Source of the DNA: Terfezia claveryi | Lineage: Eukaryota; Ascomycota; Pezizomycetes; Pezizales; Pezizaceae | DNA: 64,000 nucleotides | Assembly (NCBI GenBank): GCA_015179025.1 | Contig: WHUX01000207.1 | Location: 27,447 to 91,446, forward strand | Reading direction: 5' to 3' | In this document: in pieces, positions 33,130 to 43,488 of the stretch | How the letters are laid out: the number at the start of each line of letters is the position of its first letter | Numbering within the stretch: the stretch's first letter is position 1 | Translations under genes and position numbers: made by a program | The notes under the pieces: generated by a model | Seen by the model: the letters and a program-made list of their open reading frames with translations, nothing else | What the model was told of the DNA's origin: nothing | Database searches by the model: none

Positions 33130-34797
33130 TCATTTCTCCCAATTCTTGCTAAATATCCCCAATATTGCTGAACATGTGCCTTTTTGCCTTCATTTTATCC
33201 GACTGCAAGAGGTTGTAGAGTTGTGAGAATGAAAGAGCAGAGTGTGGAATAACAAGTACTTGAAATAGCCACGTAAAGTGCCTTGGAAACTCCTAGTCCT
33301 TCGCCAGACATCAAAGTACAACTTAAACGGCAGAATTGTCAAAAACCACAACCTCTCCTGGCCAATCTAAAATATCATCGCTAAGATACCCTTTATTAGC
33401 TTTGGTTTAAGATAGACGTAAATTTCTGATACCCGCTCTGCCACTCACGTAACGTTAACCTCACGTAACTCCAGCACATACCTGCTTTCTCGCAATACTT
33501 ACCTGTAATAGCAATGCTATTCGCATTATCCCTTCATGTATATAGAGCTCTTCTGTTGCTTCTCTAGAGAGTAGATAGCCTGGAGGAATCTCATATACTC
33601 GCACATACTCATATACTCGCACATATCATATCTATGTGCTCACTCATACGTTTCGCACTGTCTTACAGTCTCTCATAATATATCAGGTGAAGTGTTCCTT
33701 TATTGGCCATTCATTTGTCTATTCGCTGTTAGTGTTGCTATGCAAAACCTCTCATTCCAAGAGTCTGGAGCCAACCGGACTAGGGTCGTGCGGTGCCAAC
33801 CAGACTAACGAGTATTTTGGCGTCGAGCGAAGAGGCAACGCAAAAACCAGTCATTGAATGAACTCAAACAAAACCAGCTGAAATGAACTTTGGTGAATCG
33901 AACCCCCGGGGGACTGAACCTCGACCCAAAGCTGACTATATACAAAGTTGGAGAGAAGAAACATAAAATCGAACTCAAGTTATGGAGCTGGCGATAACGT
34001 AGCATAGCATGAAAAGTGATAATCAAGGATTTCCTGTTCGGACAAGGTGTCGGTACAGTCGAACCTATGACTTTGCATCCTATATAAGCGCATATCCTCT
34101 GATAACGCATACCAAGCTCCTGACGAGGTTTTTTGTTAGTAAAAATGACACACTAAGGGGCTAAAAGCCGCATAACTGTAACATTGCATGCATACTTCTT
34201 GGCGCCTTCCCAAAATTCAGATTAGTGTGTACAGGCACTCCGAGATCGCATAGCAGAAGTCCCACATCTTATCTTTTAATTTCTTCTCTTCACATAGGCA
34301 GCGCACAATGGCATCTGTACCATATAACGAACTTCCGATCCAACAGACGGTGAGCGTGCACAGCTCTATCGCTACCATTTAGCAAATAAATTCAGCCTTA
34401 ATTGAGTCTATTACTACTCTAACCAACCGCATGCCAGACCTCAATATGAAACGCAAGCAGCAATCACACCTCGAGAAATGGCTTAGATCCGATTAAAGTG
34501 GGTGGGAACGGGTCGGGATATCATGGATTTAGTCGGGATATCGTATTTAGTCAGTGTGTCATGTATTTAGTTTAATATCAGCTCTTTTTCTTATTTTCGC
34601 CGGTACCGAGAGAGGAATAGGAATAGGAAACTAGAAGGAGATAATTGGTTGGTATAGAGAAGGATCAGTTCTCTCCAGGTCACTGCTGTCCTTGAACCTG
34701 TCGAACTTGAAATATATCTGCCATTTTTCTAAGGCAGTATGCCCATATCGGTGGTGAGGAGGCATGTTGCAATATTATCGAGCTGAAGAACAAATTG
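33130..34797. other. Gene-free interval
   Basis: Short frames only. A diverged double copy of the TAGTCTGGTTGGCAC motif lies at about 33770-33807, and a ~21-bp repeat (GTCGGGATATCRTGGATTTA) at 34511-34570. Nothing else is supported. Confidence 0.4.
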
Positions 34798-34798
34798 A

Positions 34799-34831
34799 CT
34801 ATATCCTGTGCCAACCAGACTACTATATCCT
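34799..34831 (-). repeat. 15-nt micro-insertion with 9-bp duplication
   Basis: CTATATCCT at 34799-34807 and 34823-34831 (10 bp if the preceding A is counted) flanks GTGCCAACCAGACTA, the reverse complement of TAGTCTGGTTGGCAC. Confidence 0.85.
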
Positions 34832-35302
34832 ATCTTTTTTACTTCTCCCTTTACCCTTGCAGGCACGTGACATCTTGTTATTGCAAAACCTTGAGTCGGA
34901 ATCTTGGCATTTGTTACCGGTATGGACTGAATCCCGGAAGAAGAATATGAATCTCGTTCCAAAGGTAAACACTAGCATGATATAGAGATATCGGGAATTA
35001 TAGTACTCTGTAGTTACATTTAGATTTGGAGTTTGGGCACTCGGTTTGCTCAGGTACCGTAGGTTGTGTCAATCGCTGCGGCCCAGAATACCTAAGTACA
35101 TAAATGGGCATGAGACTAACCTAAATGCGTGAAGCTCCAAGCATCGCCGCCGCTTAGTAAGCCTTGTCCAACTCATCGTCACCTCCAGTTTCTCCCTGGG
35201 TTTTCTTCCCGACAACGAACTCTCTCTCCTCGCCCGATTGACATCATTTTAGATAACACCGCCTGTGTTCGAGGGTCTCGCGTGCGATGATGAAGAGAAA
35301 GA

Positions 35303-37274
35303 ATGGCGCTTCCATCCAACATGAATCCACCACCGCGACTATCCTCCGCGCATAAAACACTCAGCAACAACACATTGGTTGAAGGAATCGCCACGTGGTA
35401 TTTTTCTCAGCGAATAGCCACAGCATGGGACTTTCTGTCATTCAGAGCGCTGGTTAAGGCGAATTCCGCGACACAGATTACCGAGACAATGATTGAGCAG
35501 CATTGGGCACAAGAGTTGGAAAAGAAAAGAATCGGAGGCTCGGAGGTGGAGATTGAGCATGCAAATAGTTTGTTGAGGTCCAGAAAAAGGCGCCGTGGGG
35601 TAAGTATTGAAACTTACTTAGCTGTGGAAGTACCATCACTATTCTACAATACCCCTCCATGTTCAGACAATATTGTATCTCAGTTTTGGAGCTCGCGCCC
35701 ACTCTGAGAAACTTTCCCTCGGTGCTGGAGCTCGCGCCCGCTTCGAGGGCAATGTTATCTATCTTCTTTGGTTTTGGAGCTCGCGCCCACTCCGAAGGGA
35801 AACCTCACCCTCCTTCCTTAGTCCTGGAGCACGCGCCCGCTCTAAGGGAGTGGGTAAATCCTTTTCTGCCCCCCCCCCCCCCCTACTCCTTTCCTGCCAA
35901 CCCCGCCCCACCTCCACCAATCTAGGCTAACTTTTTTTATTTTCAAGGCGCCAAAAACAATAAACAGTCCATCAGTCTATACCCCTTCTTCCATCGCATC
36001 CAGTGACACTGAAGCGGATAGGGACACTACTGAGCCGAATGGTGATGTAGATGAAATTCTTCGGTCGTTGAATCAAAGATCCGGAGGCGCTAGTATTGAA
36101 CTTCCCTCCGGGAGAGACTTGCAGGAGTGTATTAATAAGGCATTGCGGGAGCATTCACTTACTCCAGAATATTATGTCAATCTAACTAAAAATGTCATAT
36201 TCCCAAACTCACCTGGGTACCGTGCAATTTTTGACAATGGCTCCTGCAGTGAGGATCTGAGATTTCTGCAGCGACATATACCGAAACCTCCGACTGTGCC
36301 TCCCAGATTTCATGAGTTCTGTGAATCGTTCAAAGATTATATTGAGGAAGATGGTCAAATACCGCCACCCGCACCTCCCCCGGAAATGTCAACTCAGGGA
36401 ATGGTGCTATATCGGTATATCCGTGATGTAGTAATACATACGTAAATACCATTCTCCATTCTTAGGGTTCCATTCTTGCTGATGATGAAGAAAGAAAGTG
36501 TGGAAAATTATGATGCAATCATTGCACGGTCCCCTAGTCATGGAGAGACATATGATATAATCCACATTTGGGGTCGTACCTTGGATGCAGTGTTTTTACA
36601 TTCAAAGTATTTAACTATGGACAGGTATGTACATGTCAGCCTCGAGATCTGAACCTTTAGGCACTTGAAATTAATACGGAGCTTAAACTTTCTGTAGGTC
36701 GGAAAAGAAATCCTCCGTCGACAAAGATGGCTATCAACGTTCCTACGATGGAATAATTCGCTCTTTATCCCCTTATACTCGTTGGGACATTGGTTTCGTA
36801 GAAGTCAAATCCTACGATAAAAGTGTCGAATTAGATAAAGTCAAGATTATTGATGTTCTTGTGCGATCTCTTGAAAACATCAGTCAAGTTATTACCAATG
36901 GTGACATGGCGAAAGTTTTGGTATTTGGGATTTGTTGTCAAGGTATTGTTGAGTCGTTGGAAATCTGCTTCTGATGTGCGGGAAATGCTTATATTTGTTA
37001 TGTATAGGAGTGGAAATCACCGTATATAGTGCCTGTCGAGTATGGAATCAAGTGTTTCTGATTGAGGAGTTTAAGTATGATTATTCCAAGGAAGTAGAAC
37101 CTTTATTTCGGTTTTTGGAGATTTGTTGGTCATTGAAGGTATACAAAACACAACCCGCTTACATGTGTCTATTGTATCGAGTCGCTGACACCCTTTTTTC
37201 TTTGTCTCTAGCTTGCGTGTGAAAATACCTATGAGTTGATCAAAACTTCCTCGAGGAGAGGGTTTGGGGGTTGA
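35303..37274 (+). CDS. PD-(D/E)XK nuclease-like protein, six exons
   Basis: Exons 35303-35599, 35948-36414, 36466-36624, 36698-36942, 37008-37138 and 37212-37274 have GT...AG introns and keep phase throughout, giving 453 residues and a TGA stop. Exon 4 carries the pattern YD325GIIRSLSPYTRWDIGFVE343VK345, a candidate Asp...Glu-x-Lys site of PD-(D/E)XK nucleases, followed by a helix (VRSLENISQVI) and strands (KVLVFGICC, VEITVYSACR), which fits the core fold. The rest (Ser/Pro/Asp-rich 100-150, FLLMMKKE ~256-265) I cannot assign. No in-frame stop or frameshift is needed, so the gene is likely alive. Enzymatic activity is inference from one motif. The 35303 ATG was chosen as the first in the frame, with context AGAATGG. 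Confidence 0.7.
35600..35947 (+). other. Intron 1 of the nuclease-like gene, with a minisatellite
   Basis: Donor GTAAGT at 35600 and acceptor TTTTCAAG ending at 35947. At 348 nt it is several times longer than the other introns here. Inside (about 35687-35860) are four ~45-bp units sharing TGGAGCTCGCGCCCRCTC, then a 13-nt C-run. Exon phase is kept across it. Confidence 0.75.
36415..37211 (+). other. Introns 2-5 of the nuclease-like gene
   Basis: Introns 36415-36465 (51 nt, GTATAT...TTAG), 36625-36697 (73 nt, GTATGT...GTAG), 36943-37007 (65 nt, GTATTG...ATAG) and 37139-37211 (73 nt, GTATAC...CTAG). Each boundary restores the codon it splits (R255, R308, G390, phase 0), which supports the model. 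The short exons lie between these intervals. Confidence 0.7.
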
Positions 37275-37734
37275 GATGGGGTTTGAGGAGGCTATAATGG
37301 CATTGATTACCAGAACAACTACCCTCCTTCATCAAATGAAATGAGCTGCTTGTTATTGGGGACCGTTTGGTCAATATAACTGGATTTTTTTATTTCATTT
37401 CATGTTTTACGTACACAGTTTGGAGTTTTGGGAGTTTAACTTTTTGATTAACTTAAGTTATCCAGACACGTTCTCCTTGCACAGGACTGAAAACAATATT
37501 GACCCTTATTGTAATGACAATAATGACGGGAATAAATTAAAACAAAGATCTAAGTAGAAACCCAAGGAGAGCCGTCTCATGCCTATATATGTATCATTGG
37601 CTTTATATATCCTTATATCCAAACTCTCCAATTTCTATCGTGGGGATATATGAATTTCTATCGTGGGGATGGATATATGAGCATACGGAACTCGTAGGGA
37701 TATATGAGCATATGGAATCTAGGAGAATTGTTTT
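37275..37734. other. 3' flank of the nuclease-like gene
   Basis: A small duplication (GGGGATATATGARYAT, four times at 37645-37715) is the only structure noticed. Confidence 0.4.
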
Positions 37735-37955
37735 ATTTGTTTATTTTAAATACTTGTTACTCCTATGCGGCCCCATCAGGGGGGCCATGAGGAGCCACCC
37801 AGAAACCCTGGTGGAATCAGGACCGGGCAAGTTAATCTTTTAAGAAGATGCATATAGGTACACAACACAATAGGAGACTCATGAATGGGATACTCCCATG
37901 CTGTCATTAACCAGCAGTGCTGGATGAGCCCAAGGGCCCTGACTGGAGCCCCGGA
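37735..37955 (-). mobile_element. SINE-like repeat copy 3
   Basis: The reverse complement gives GGGCTCCAGTCAGGGCCC, the CTGGTTAATGACAGCATGGG block, GGTTTCTGGGTGGCTCC and an A-rich end. It is about 85 percent like copy 2. Confidence 0.7.
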
Positions 37956-38019
37956 AGAAAACCCTCTCGCAGGTGGAAAATTAAACTCGCAGGTGGAGAA
38001 AGACAAAATACTTTTGTTT

Positions 38020-38200
38020 TACTTCAGTTTCTACTGGCGAGGGGTTTAGATATTTCTTTATGACACTCTTGGCTCATTCGCGGGCCTTTTCCACTAGCGA
38101 GGGGTTATCTACTGACGAGAGGTTTTTCCACTGGCGCGGGGTTTATTTTTGGTTTCTACTGGCGAGTTGAGTTCTGTTTCTACTGGCGAGTGGTTTTGCA
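38020..38200. repeat. Repeat of TCTACTGGCGAGGGGTTT
   Basis: Seven degenerate units (TTTCYACTRGCGAGGGGTTT) are located between SINE-like copies 3 and 4. Confidence 0.7.
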
Positions 38201-38203
38201 GGC

Positions 38204-38432
38204 CTCAGTCAGGCCTCTCGGGGTCATCTGGCACCTAGCCAGTTAATGACAGCATGGGAGGGGGGCTCTGCGCCTTACCAATATTGTCTTGTTTTGCACT
38301 CCGCGCGCCGTGGGCCTGGCAGATTAACTTGCCTTATCCTGAATCCACCCGGGTTTCCGGGTGGCTCCTCATAGTCCCCTTACTGGGATTGCATAGGAGT
38401 ACTGAGTTTTTAGAAAAAAAAAAAAAAAAAAG
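38204..38432 (+). mobile_element. SINE-like repeat copy 4
   Basis: Head GGCCTCAGTCAGGCCTC, core CCTGGCAGATTAACTTGCC and an 18-nt A-tail at 38414-38432. It faces away from copy 3, the same tail-out inverted pair arrangement as copies 1 and 2, and tandem repeats again fill the space between. Confidence 0.75.
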
Positions 38433-38722
38433 TCAGTCCAACATCGCTTACAACTGGCACAGATCTTTTCACAAGTATTTAAAAAAAAAAAAAAAAGCTG
38501 GCACAGATATTGCCATAGCATACACAAGTGCCACTATAGCATATATTTTGACAGTTTCGCAAGCAATACTGCATTATTTGCAACCTTATCTATGTGTGTA
38601 TTATGGATATTGTTCTATAGGATGTTGTACTGTAGATGTTGTGCGAGAGAATAGGGGTAGCTTCATAACACCATACGAGGGGCCAGTGCTGCTAATGGTG
38701 CGCTATGCCTGTGCTGGTAATA

Positions 38723-39311
38723 CAGTATACTCTCGATATAAGAATATCCCCCCCCCCCGCCCCCATACAAAATAAGAATATATTTGATAGAAGAATATTC
38801 TTATTTTTTTGTGGTTGTTTACTAAGGGATTCTTATAGCAAGAGTACCTGATTGGGTAATGTATAAATAGCCTAGCCAGAATAGGAATGCTTATCAATAA
38901 GAAATACCCCACACAATAATAATGCTACACCAAAGCACACAATGCAGCCAAAAACAATACCGTGACACACAATACTACTACACCTACAATACCACCTCCG
39001 AACTTTTGAACCAATTCTATATGCTGGCTACTAGTATATTGAAACGTCAAGGGTGGATAGAAGAAGAAGGCGAGGAGATATATAACTATGCAAATGCATA
39101 TCCTGATCTCACATGGCGAGTTACCGCCTTCCTCACTTCATCCAAGGCTGTTCCTAGTCCTCCTATACCTAGTTCTTCCTCTACCACACGTTACTTCTCT
39201 TTTTTGATGTACACCTTTAGTAGTTACCCTGACATTTGATATAAGAATATATTTGATATAAGAATATTACCCCCCCCCCGCCAGACGATATTCTTATATC
39301 GAGAGTATACG
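38723..39311. mobile_element. Tigger-type inverted-repeat relic D
   Basis: The left end CAGTATACTCTCGATATAAG (after TA at 38721-38722) and right end CTTATATCGAGAGTATACG are inverted copies, with GATATAAGAATAT motifs repeated inside and C-runs (38749-38757, 39272-39279). The right flank does not show a clean TA. No transposase remains; the plus-strand frame at 38922-39239 has no recognisable motif. Confidence 0.6.
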
Positions 39312-39870
39312 CAGTCATATTTGGCTCAACGTTGCTCTTTGCGTAAGTACGGAACTTCTCCATATTATTCGGAACTGTGATATATTTCTGGAGTTCATAC
39401 GTTTGTGAGGAATATGTAGAAGCCGCAAATGCATGAACTCCTACAATATATAGAAGCCGCGAATGCATGAACTCCTACTCCATGATTCTGGGCGATTAGT
39501 ATTTCAGGGAATACAAGAAATCTTCTACTCCGAGCATTGTGTGATTCTTCCTTCGAAAGGAAGATTCGGCAATTGATGGATTGGTTAACTTTAATATTGG
39601 GGTGTTGCTGTAGTATTGTAAGTCGCCGTGGCATTGAAAACCTTTGACCAAAATTTTAATCCCGCAGAACATGTATATCTCGTTCATTTCTTGATAGACA
39701 TATCAAGTTTAATACAATATACGTATTCACCGCTTCATCATTCATCTGCACTCGATGTTTATCTAGTATTCGTATCTTCTTCCTTCATTGGACTTTAGGC
39801 TCTCGCTGCATACTTATTCCGTTACCTATCAACATTCCGCTGGCACCACAGCTAATGAATTAATAAAGGT
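39312..39870. other. Gene-free interval
   Basis: Two diverged copies of a GAAGCCGCRAATGCATGAAC motif (39420-39475) recall the unit of the foldback element at 23812-24416. No gene. Confidence 0.4.
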
Positions 39871-39873
39871 ACA

Positions 39874-40128
39874 ATGATTACTAAACATTGTGAGATATGC
39901 TGCCGAAAGGAACCAAATAATACTCGAGCTCCACTAGAGCCAATTTTTGTGTATGACTTGTGGAAGCGGGTTCAAATTGATTTAATTGATCAGAGAGGCT
40001 ATCCTGATGGAGAATTGGACTTGGAGGCAGACTTAGAAGCCGGACTGGAGGAGTCTATGCAACACTTGGAGGAGCATGGTGATACTTTATTTCTAAGTAC
40101 AAGAGGTCTCTCGGCACAAGTATACTAG
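39874..40128 (+). pseudogene. Integrase zinc-finger/core start fragment (KRBA2-like)
   Basis: The frame reads HCEICCRKEPNNTRAPLEPI followed by YDLWKRVQIDLIDQRG. The C-x2-C pair, a PL.PI segment and the (R)VQIDLID strand with its Asp are the hallmark of the junction between the HHCC finger and integrase core in KRBA2-like, retroelement-derived integrases. After this it turns into an acidic Leu/Glu-rich stretch and stops, so the core is missing. It is an isolated scrap. Confidence 0.5.
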
Positions 40129-40143
40129 ATATAAGCATATATT

Positions 40144-40171
40144 GGTTACAAGAACCAGACTAGGTTACAAG
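40144..40171 (-). repeat. Micro-insertion AACCAGACTA with 9-bp duplication
   Basis: The 9-mer GGTTACAAG occurs at 40144-40152 and 40163-40171 with AACCAGACTA (reverse complement TAGTCTGGTT) between. It is a member of the family described at 18705. Confidence 0.85.
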
Positions 40172-40317
40172 CACACCTTCGCCGGTCCACGTAGTACATA
40201 AGCATATTTTGGATACAAGAATATTCTTATCTTTTTCGCTTATGCTTGTATATAGAGAAGCACTAAACCACAATGGGATGTGAGCAACATAACAAGACTA
40301 ACAAGCCTCTAGCACTT

Positions 40318-40420
40318 TGGGAGCTGGGTGGCTGGGGTGGGGCGCGGGAGCTGGAGAGTTGGGGAGCTGGGCAGCTGGTGCGCGGTTTGGGAGCTGGAGA
40401 GCCGTTTGGGAGCTGGGCAC
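40318..40420. repeat. GGGAGCTGG-rich repeat
   Basis: Irregular repeats of GGGAGCTGG(G/A)(C/G)AG. They end at the 30-bp inverted repeat copy at 40420. Confidence 0.65.
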
Positions 40421-40449
40421 CTCCCTAGGAGCGGTCGGGTTCGAGACTA
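40420..40449 (-). repeat. 30-bp inverted partner of 43811-43840
   Basis: Exact reverse complement of 43811-43840; one further base also matches. Here it is flanked only by GGCA on both sides. Confidence 0.85.
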
Positions 40450-40543
40450 GGCAGGAACCAGACTGCCGGGTTCCTGGTCCACAAATAGGGCACTTATCGA
40501 TAAGAAATTACCTGGCATCTCCGGAGACACATATAGAAACATA

Positions 40544-40592
40544 CAGAATCAACCGTCTGGTTGGCACAACGCCCCTCGTAGAGGGCAGAATC
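40544..40592 (+). repeat. Micro-insertion variant with 7-bp duplication
   Basis: CAGAATC at 40544-40550 and 40586-40592 flanks 35 nt beginning AACCGTCTGGTTGGCACAAC. The core CTGGTTGGCACAA equals that of the copy at 18714, but the outer end differs and the duplication is shorter. Confidence 0.6.
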
Positions 40593-40681
40593 CATGTTCG
40601 TCGTACTGATAAGTAAGCATGGTGATATTTTATCATCTAAGTTGTACAATTCATGTTCGTTAGCACTTACCGGTAGTAGGT

Positions 40682-41226
40682 ATTTCATCTTCCATGTACC
40701 ATCACTAAATTACTACATTTGGCTATCGTATTCCCGGGAGCACAACCCATGAACTGGCCTCTGGAGTATAGGAATAGCAATAGGCGAGTGGAGCGATCCA
40801 AGTGTCCAATGAAGGAATGTGCGAATAGAGCGAGTTGATCGCAGAAGAGAAATGGATATGAAGAAGACGTTCGAATGAGTAGTGAGTGCATGTATGTATT
40901 GTGTGAGGTGATGCCTTGGTTATCTCAAACAAGTAGGAATATGAACGAGATATATATACATAGTCTGGTTATATATAAAATGTATGAGCGTACATCTAAA
41001 GGAGAAGGAGAAGAAGAAGGAGAAGCACATGTCCGCTGCGAGCCGTTGGTAGGCATGGGCGAATTGAACGGAATGTACTGCATTCATTCTAACACGGAGA
41101 AACTTCATTTTTGCATTCCTGGGCAGGACTATATTCGTGCGTAGGCCATCCCTCCCAAGGATGGTGTGGTTTCCCAGGCAGGATGTCGTGACTAATCAGC
41201 AAAATTCCTGTGCATGACAGAATATA
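40682..41226 (+). repeat. Dispersed repeat family D, copy 2, interrupted
   Basis: CATCTTCCATGTACCATCAC...CCTGTGCATGACAGAATAT matches copies at 29831 and 44523, but the match is broken from about 40757 to 41098 by the repeat also found at 21310-21600. The junction carries GGAG on both sides, compatible with a short target duplication. Confidence 0.75.
40952..40979 (+). repeat. Micro-insertion TAGTCTGGTT with near-perfect duplication
   Basis: TAGTCTGGTT at 40961-40970 has ATATATACA on the left and ATATATAAA on the right (8 of 9 identical). The homologous repeat at about 21480 lacks this insertion. The AT-rich site makes the duplication weaker evidence than in other copies. Confidence 0.6.
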
Positions 41227-41638
41227 TGTATCTTGGGGACTAAGTTCGTAAATGGGATTGTACAGTTGAGGATGTTGCTAACTTATAATATGAATCATGC
41301 CTGCGTGTTCATCGACTTGCGAGGAAGTGTATTGTACGTAGAAATTTGGCATCCTACGGTATGCTGGGCGGTCCTCAACTCATGTCACTACTTGGGATCG
41401 AGAGCCTGTCACTAACTAAGGGTTGCGGCTTGTGCACAATTTGAATGTAAAGTACATTTATTTATAACAAAGGCTTGACACTCGTAATGGAACAGGGTAA
41501 CAGAGTAATACACGCATAAGGACACAAAGCAAGCACCCATGTATACTTGTCTCAGAACCAGTATTCCTACCGCCTAACAGCTGGTTTGCAAAGGTTCATG
41601 TTGGTGGGTTTGATCCACTGGCTTGGTAGTTCCAACTC
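41227..41638. other. 3' flank of the coiled-coil gene
   Basis: No gene or repeat structure recognised. A downstream end for the minus-strand gene would lie here. Confidence 0.4.
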
Positions 41639-43368
41639 TTAGACGTTCTGGAGCTGGGCGCCGATTTCCTCGGCCATAGGATGTCCTTTAAGCAAAAGGC
41701 TGATGATTCCCTTTAACCCATCAGTGCCCTTCTTTAGCTGTTCCAACTCCGCCTCAGTGCCCTTCTTTAGCTGTTCCAACTCCGCCTCGGTGTCTAGCTT
41801 GCCCTTCTTTAGCTGTTCCAACTCCGCCTCAGTGCCCTTCTTTAGCTGTTCCAACTCCGCCTCGGTGTCTAGCTTGCCCTTCTTTAGCTGTTCCAACTCC
41901 GCCTCGGTGTCTAGCTTGCCCTTCTTTAGCTGTTCCAACTCCGCCTCAGTGCCCTTCTTTAGCTGTTCCAACTCCGCCTCAGTGCCCTTCTTTAGCTGTT
42001 CCAACTCCGCCTCCGTGTCTAGCTTGCCCTTCTTTAGCTGTTCCAACTCTGCCTCAGTGCCCTTCTTTAGCTGTTCCAACTCCGCCTCAGTGCCCTTCTT
42101 TAGCTGTTCCAACTCCGCCTCCGTGTCTAGCTTGCCCTTCTTTAGCTGTTCCAACTCTGCCTCAGTGCCCTTCTTTAGCTGTTCCAACTCCGCCTCAGTG
42201 CCCTTCTTTAGCTGTTCCAACTCCGCCTCGGTGTCTAGCTTGCCCTTCTTTAGCTGTTCCAACTCCGCCTCGGTGTCTAGCTTGCCCTTCTTTAGCTGTT
42301 CCAACTCCGCCTTGGTCTCCTCCTTAGACGCCTTTTTATCTAACTCCTGGTTCACCTCGTCCTTAGAGGCCTTCGCATTCAAATCCTGAACAGATGGGAC
42401 CAGGCCCTCCTCCTTTGCCTTATCAAAAAACCTTTTCCTCTTTGCAGCTAGCGCTTGGATTCCCCAGGCCCTCGCCTTTCCCATGAGGGTGGTATTTTTC
42501 TCCCTTGCGTGAAGCACGAAAGGCTTCAATGCGAATCCTGAATTGGCTTTTGTTAATGTAAAGCCAGACTCTAAGGCGAAGTCAGGTAGGAGTTTCCTTG
42601 CAGCTGTGATAAACACACTAACATCTTGAGCTGCTACTTCAGTCCATCCCAGAGTCATTGAAACTTTGGTGAGGGAGGTGTTTTCTAGCCAGCTAATTGC
42701 TTCGAGAGCATCTGAGAGGGTGACTGTATGTACGGTTTCGTTGAGCGGCTTAAGGAAGGGTGATCTCACGAACTTAATAAGTGTATGCGTGTCTTTAATA
42801 TTGGCTAGCTGGAGTGTGTGTGCTACAAGAGAAACTTCACAATGAAGGAAGCGAGTATAGTCATTTCTGGTTAAAAAGTAGCTGGTCAGGATGTTGTCGT
42901 CGTAGTCTGGCTCTGGAGTTTTCGGAACAGATTCATAGCCAATGTAGGTAAATATCTAAGAATACAGTTAGCAATAGGAAATCAACAGTTGAATTAGTTA
43001 CTTACCAAGACTGCAATTTCTCTGATTGTCACAGAACGAAACCTGGTTGCTGCTTTTGTATTTCGCCTCGTCTTAGTGACATATTCTTTAATCCTCTGTT
43101 TACTTCCCACAGCCAAAACTACAGCCTCTGTCTCCCTAGGAGTCTGTTTGATAATTCCTTCAGCCATGTCAACCATGTCTTGAGTGTGACGATGGCTGTG
43201 CGAGCTACCATCGAGGATGGATGGAGGCTGGCTATACACAGAGATATCACTCAATGCATCGCTATCGGACCCTGAGGACCCAGTAGAAGGAGTTGGCGAA
43301 GGGGGTGCCCATATCTGTCGACCAAAGCTATTGGGTGTCCCAATTGGGACTGTGAAATAGGTGCTCAT
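41639..43368 (-). CDS. Coiled-coil protein with 16 tandem C-terminal repeats
   Basis: Exon 1 43368-43006 and exon 2 42955-41639 join in phase 0 across a 50-nt intron (GTAAGT...TTAG) to 559 residues. Residues 1-70 are Ser/Pro-rich and probably disordered. Residues ~85-310 form a globular, mostly helical part (IREIAVLIFTYIGYESVP, LTSYFLTRNDYTRFLH, DALEAISWLEN) without a family I recognise. Residues 335-531 are sixteen repeats, either TEAELEQLKKG or TEAELEQLKKGKLD, preceded by ASKDEV/ASKEET half-repeats and followed by a 28-residue cap. The repeats have strong heptad-like Leu spacing, so a long coiled coil is expected. No stops. Function unknown; a structural or scaffolding role is only a guess. 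Confidence 0.75.
41726..42316 (-). repeat. Coding minisatellite, 33/42-bp units
   Basis: Sixteen units of 33 bp (11 codons, S) or 42 bp (14 codons, L) encode residues 335-531 of the coiled-coil gene. From the N-terminus the order is L L S S L S S L S S L L S L S S. Units are almost identical in DNA, with few synonymous changes, so recent slippage or unequal exchange is likely. Both unit sizes keep the reading frame. Confidence 0.9.
42956..43005 (-). other. Intron of the coiled-coil gene
   Basis: Minus-strand GTAAGTAACT...TTGCTAACTG...TTCTTAG, 50 nt, with a canonical GCTAAC branch site. The join VL/IFTYIGY keeps frame with the 438-codon second exon. Confidence 0.8.
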
Positions 43369-43488
43369 GGTTGTTGTATTGAGACTAGGAGGTGATTGTA
43401 TTTGATGATGAGTGATTGGAGGTTGTTATTGTTCAGTGTAGGAGGGCCGGACGTGTATAAAGAAAGAAGGACAGTAGCGAGCCTGAGC

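Noticed and set aside
38922..39239. 105-codon frame inside Tigger relic D as a transposase
   Set aside because: No DDE, helix-turn-helix or C-terminal transposase motif is visible; composition only.
40420..40450. tRNA T-arm or Pol III box B in the 30-bp inverted unit (GGTTCGAGAC)
   Set aside because: The arm does not pair as a T-stem, no box A or acceptor partner is found at tRNA spacing.
41703..42389. 228-codon Ser/Phe/Cys-rich frame antisense to the coiled-coil repeats
   Set aside because: It is the mirror of the coding minisatellite; the minus-strand frame has a supported upstream exon, a globular part and a good intron, the plus strand has none.
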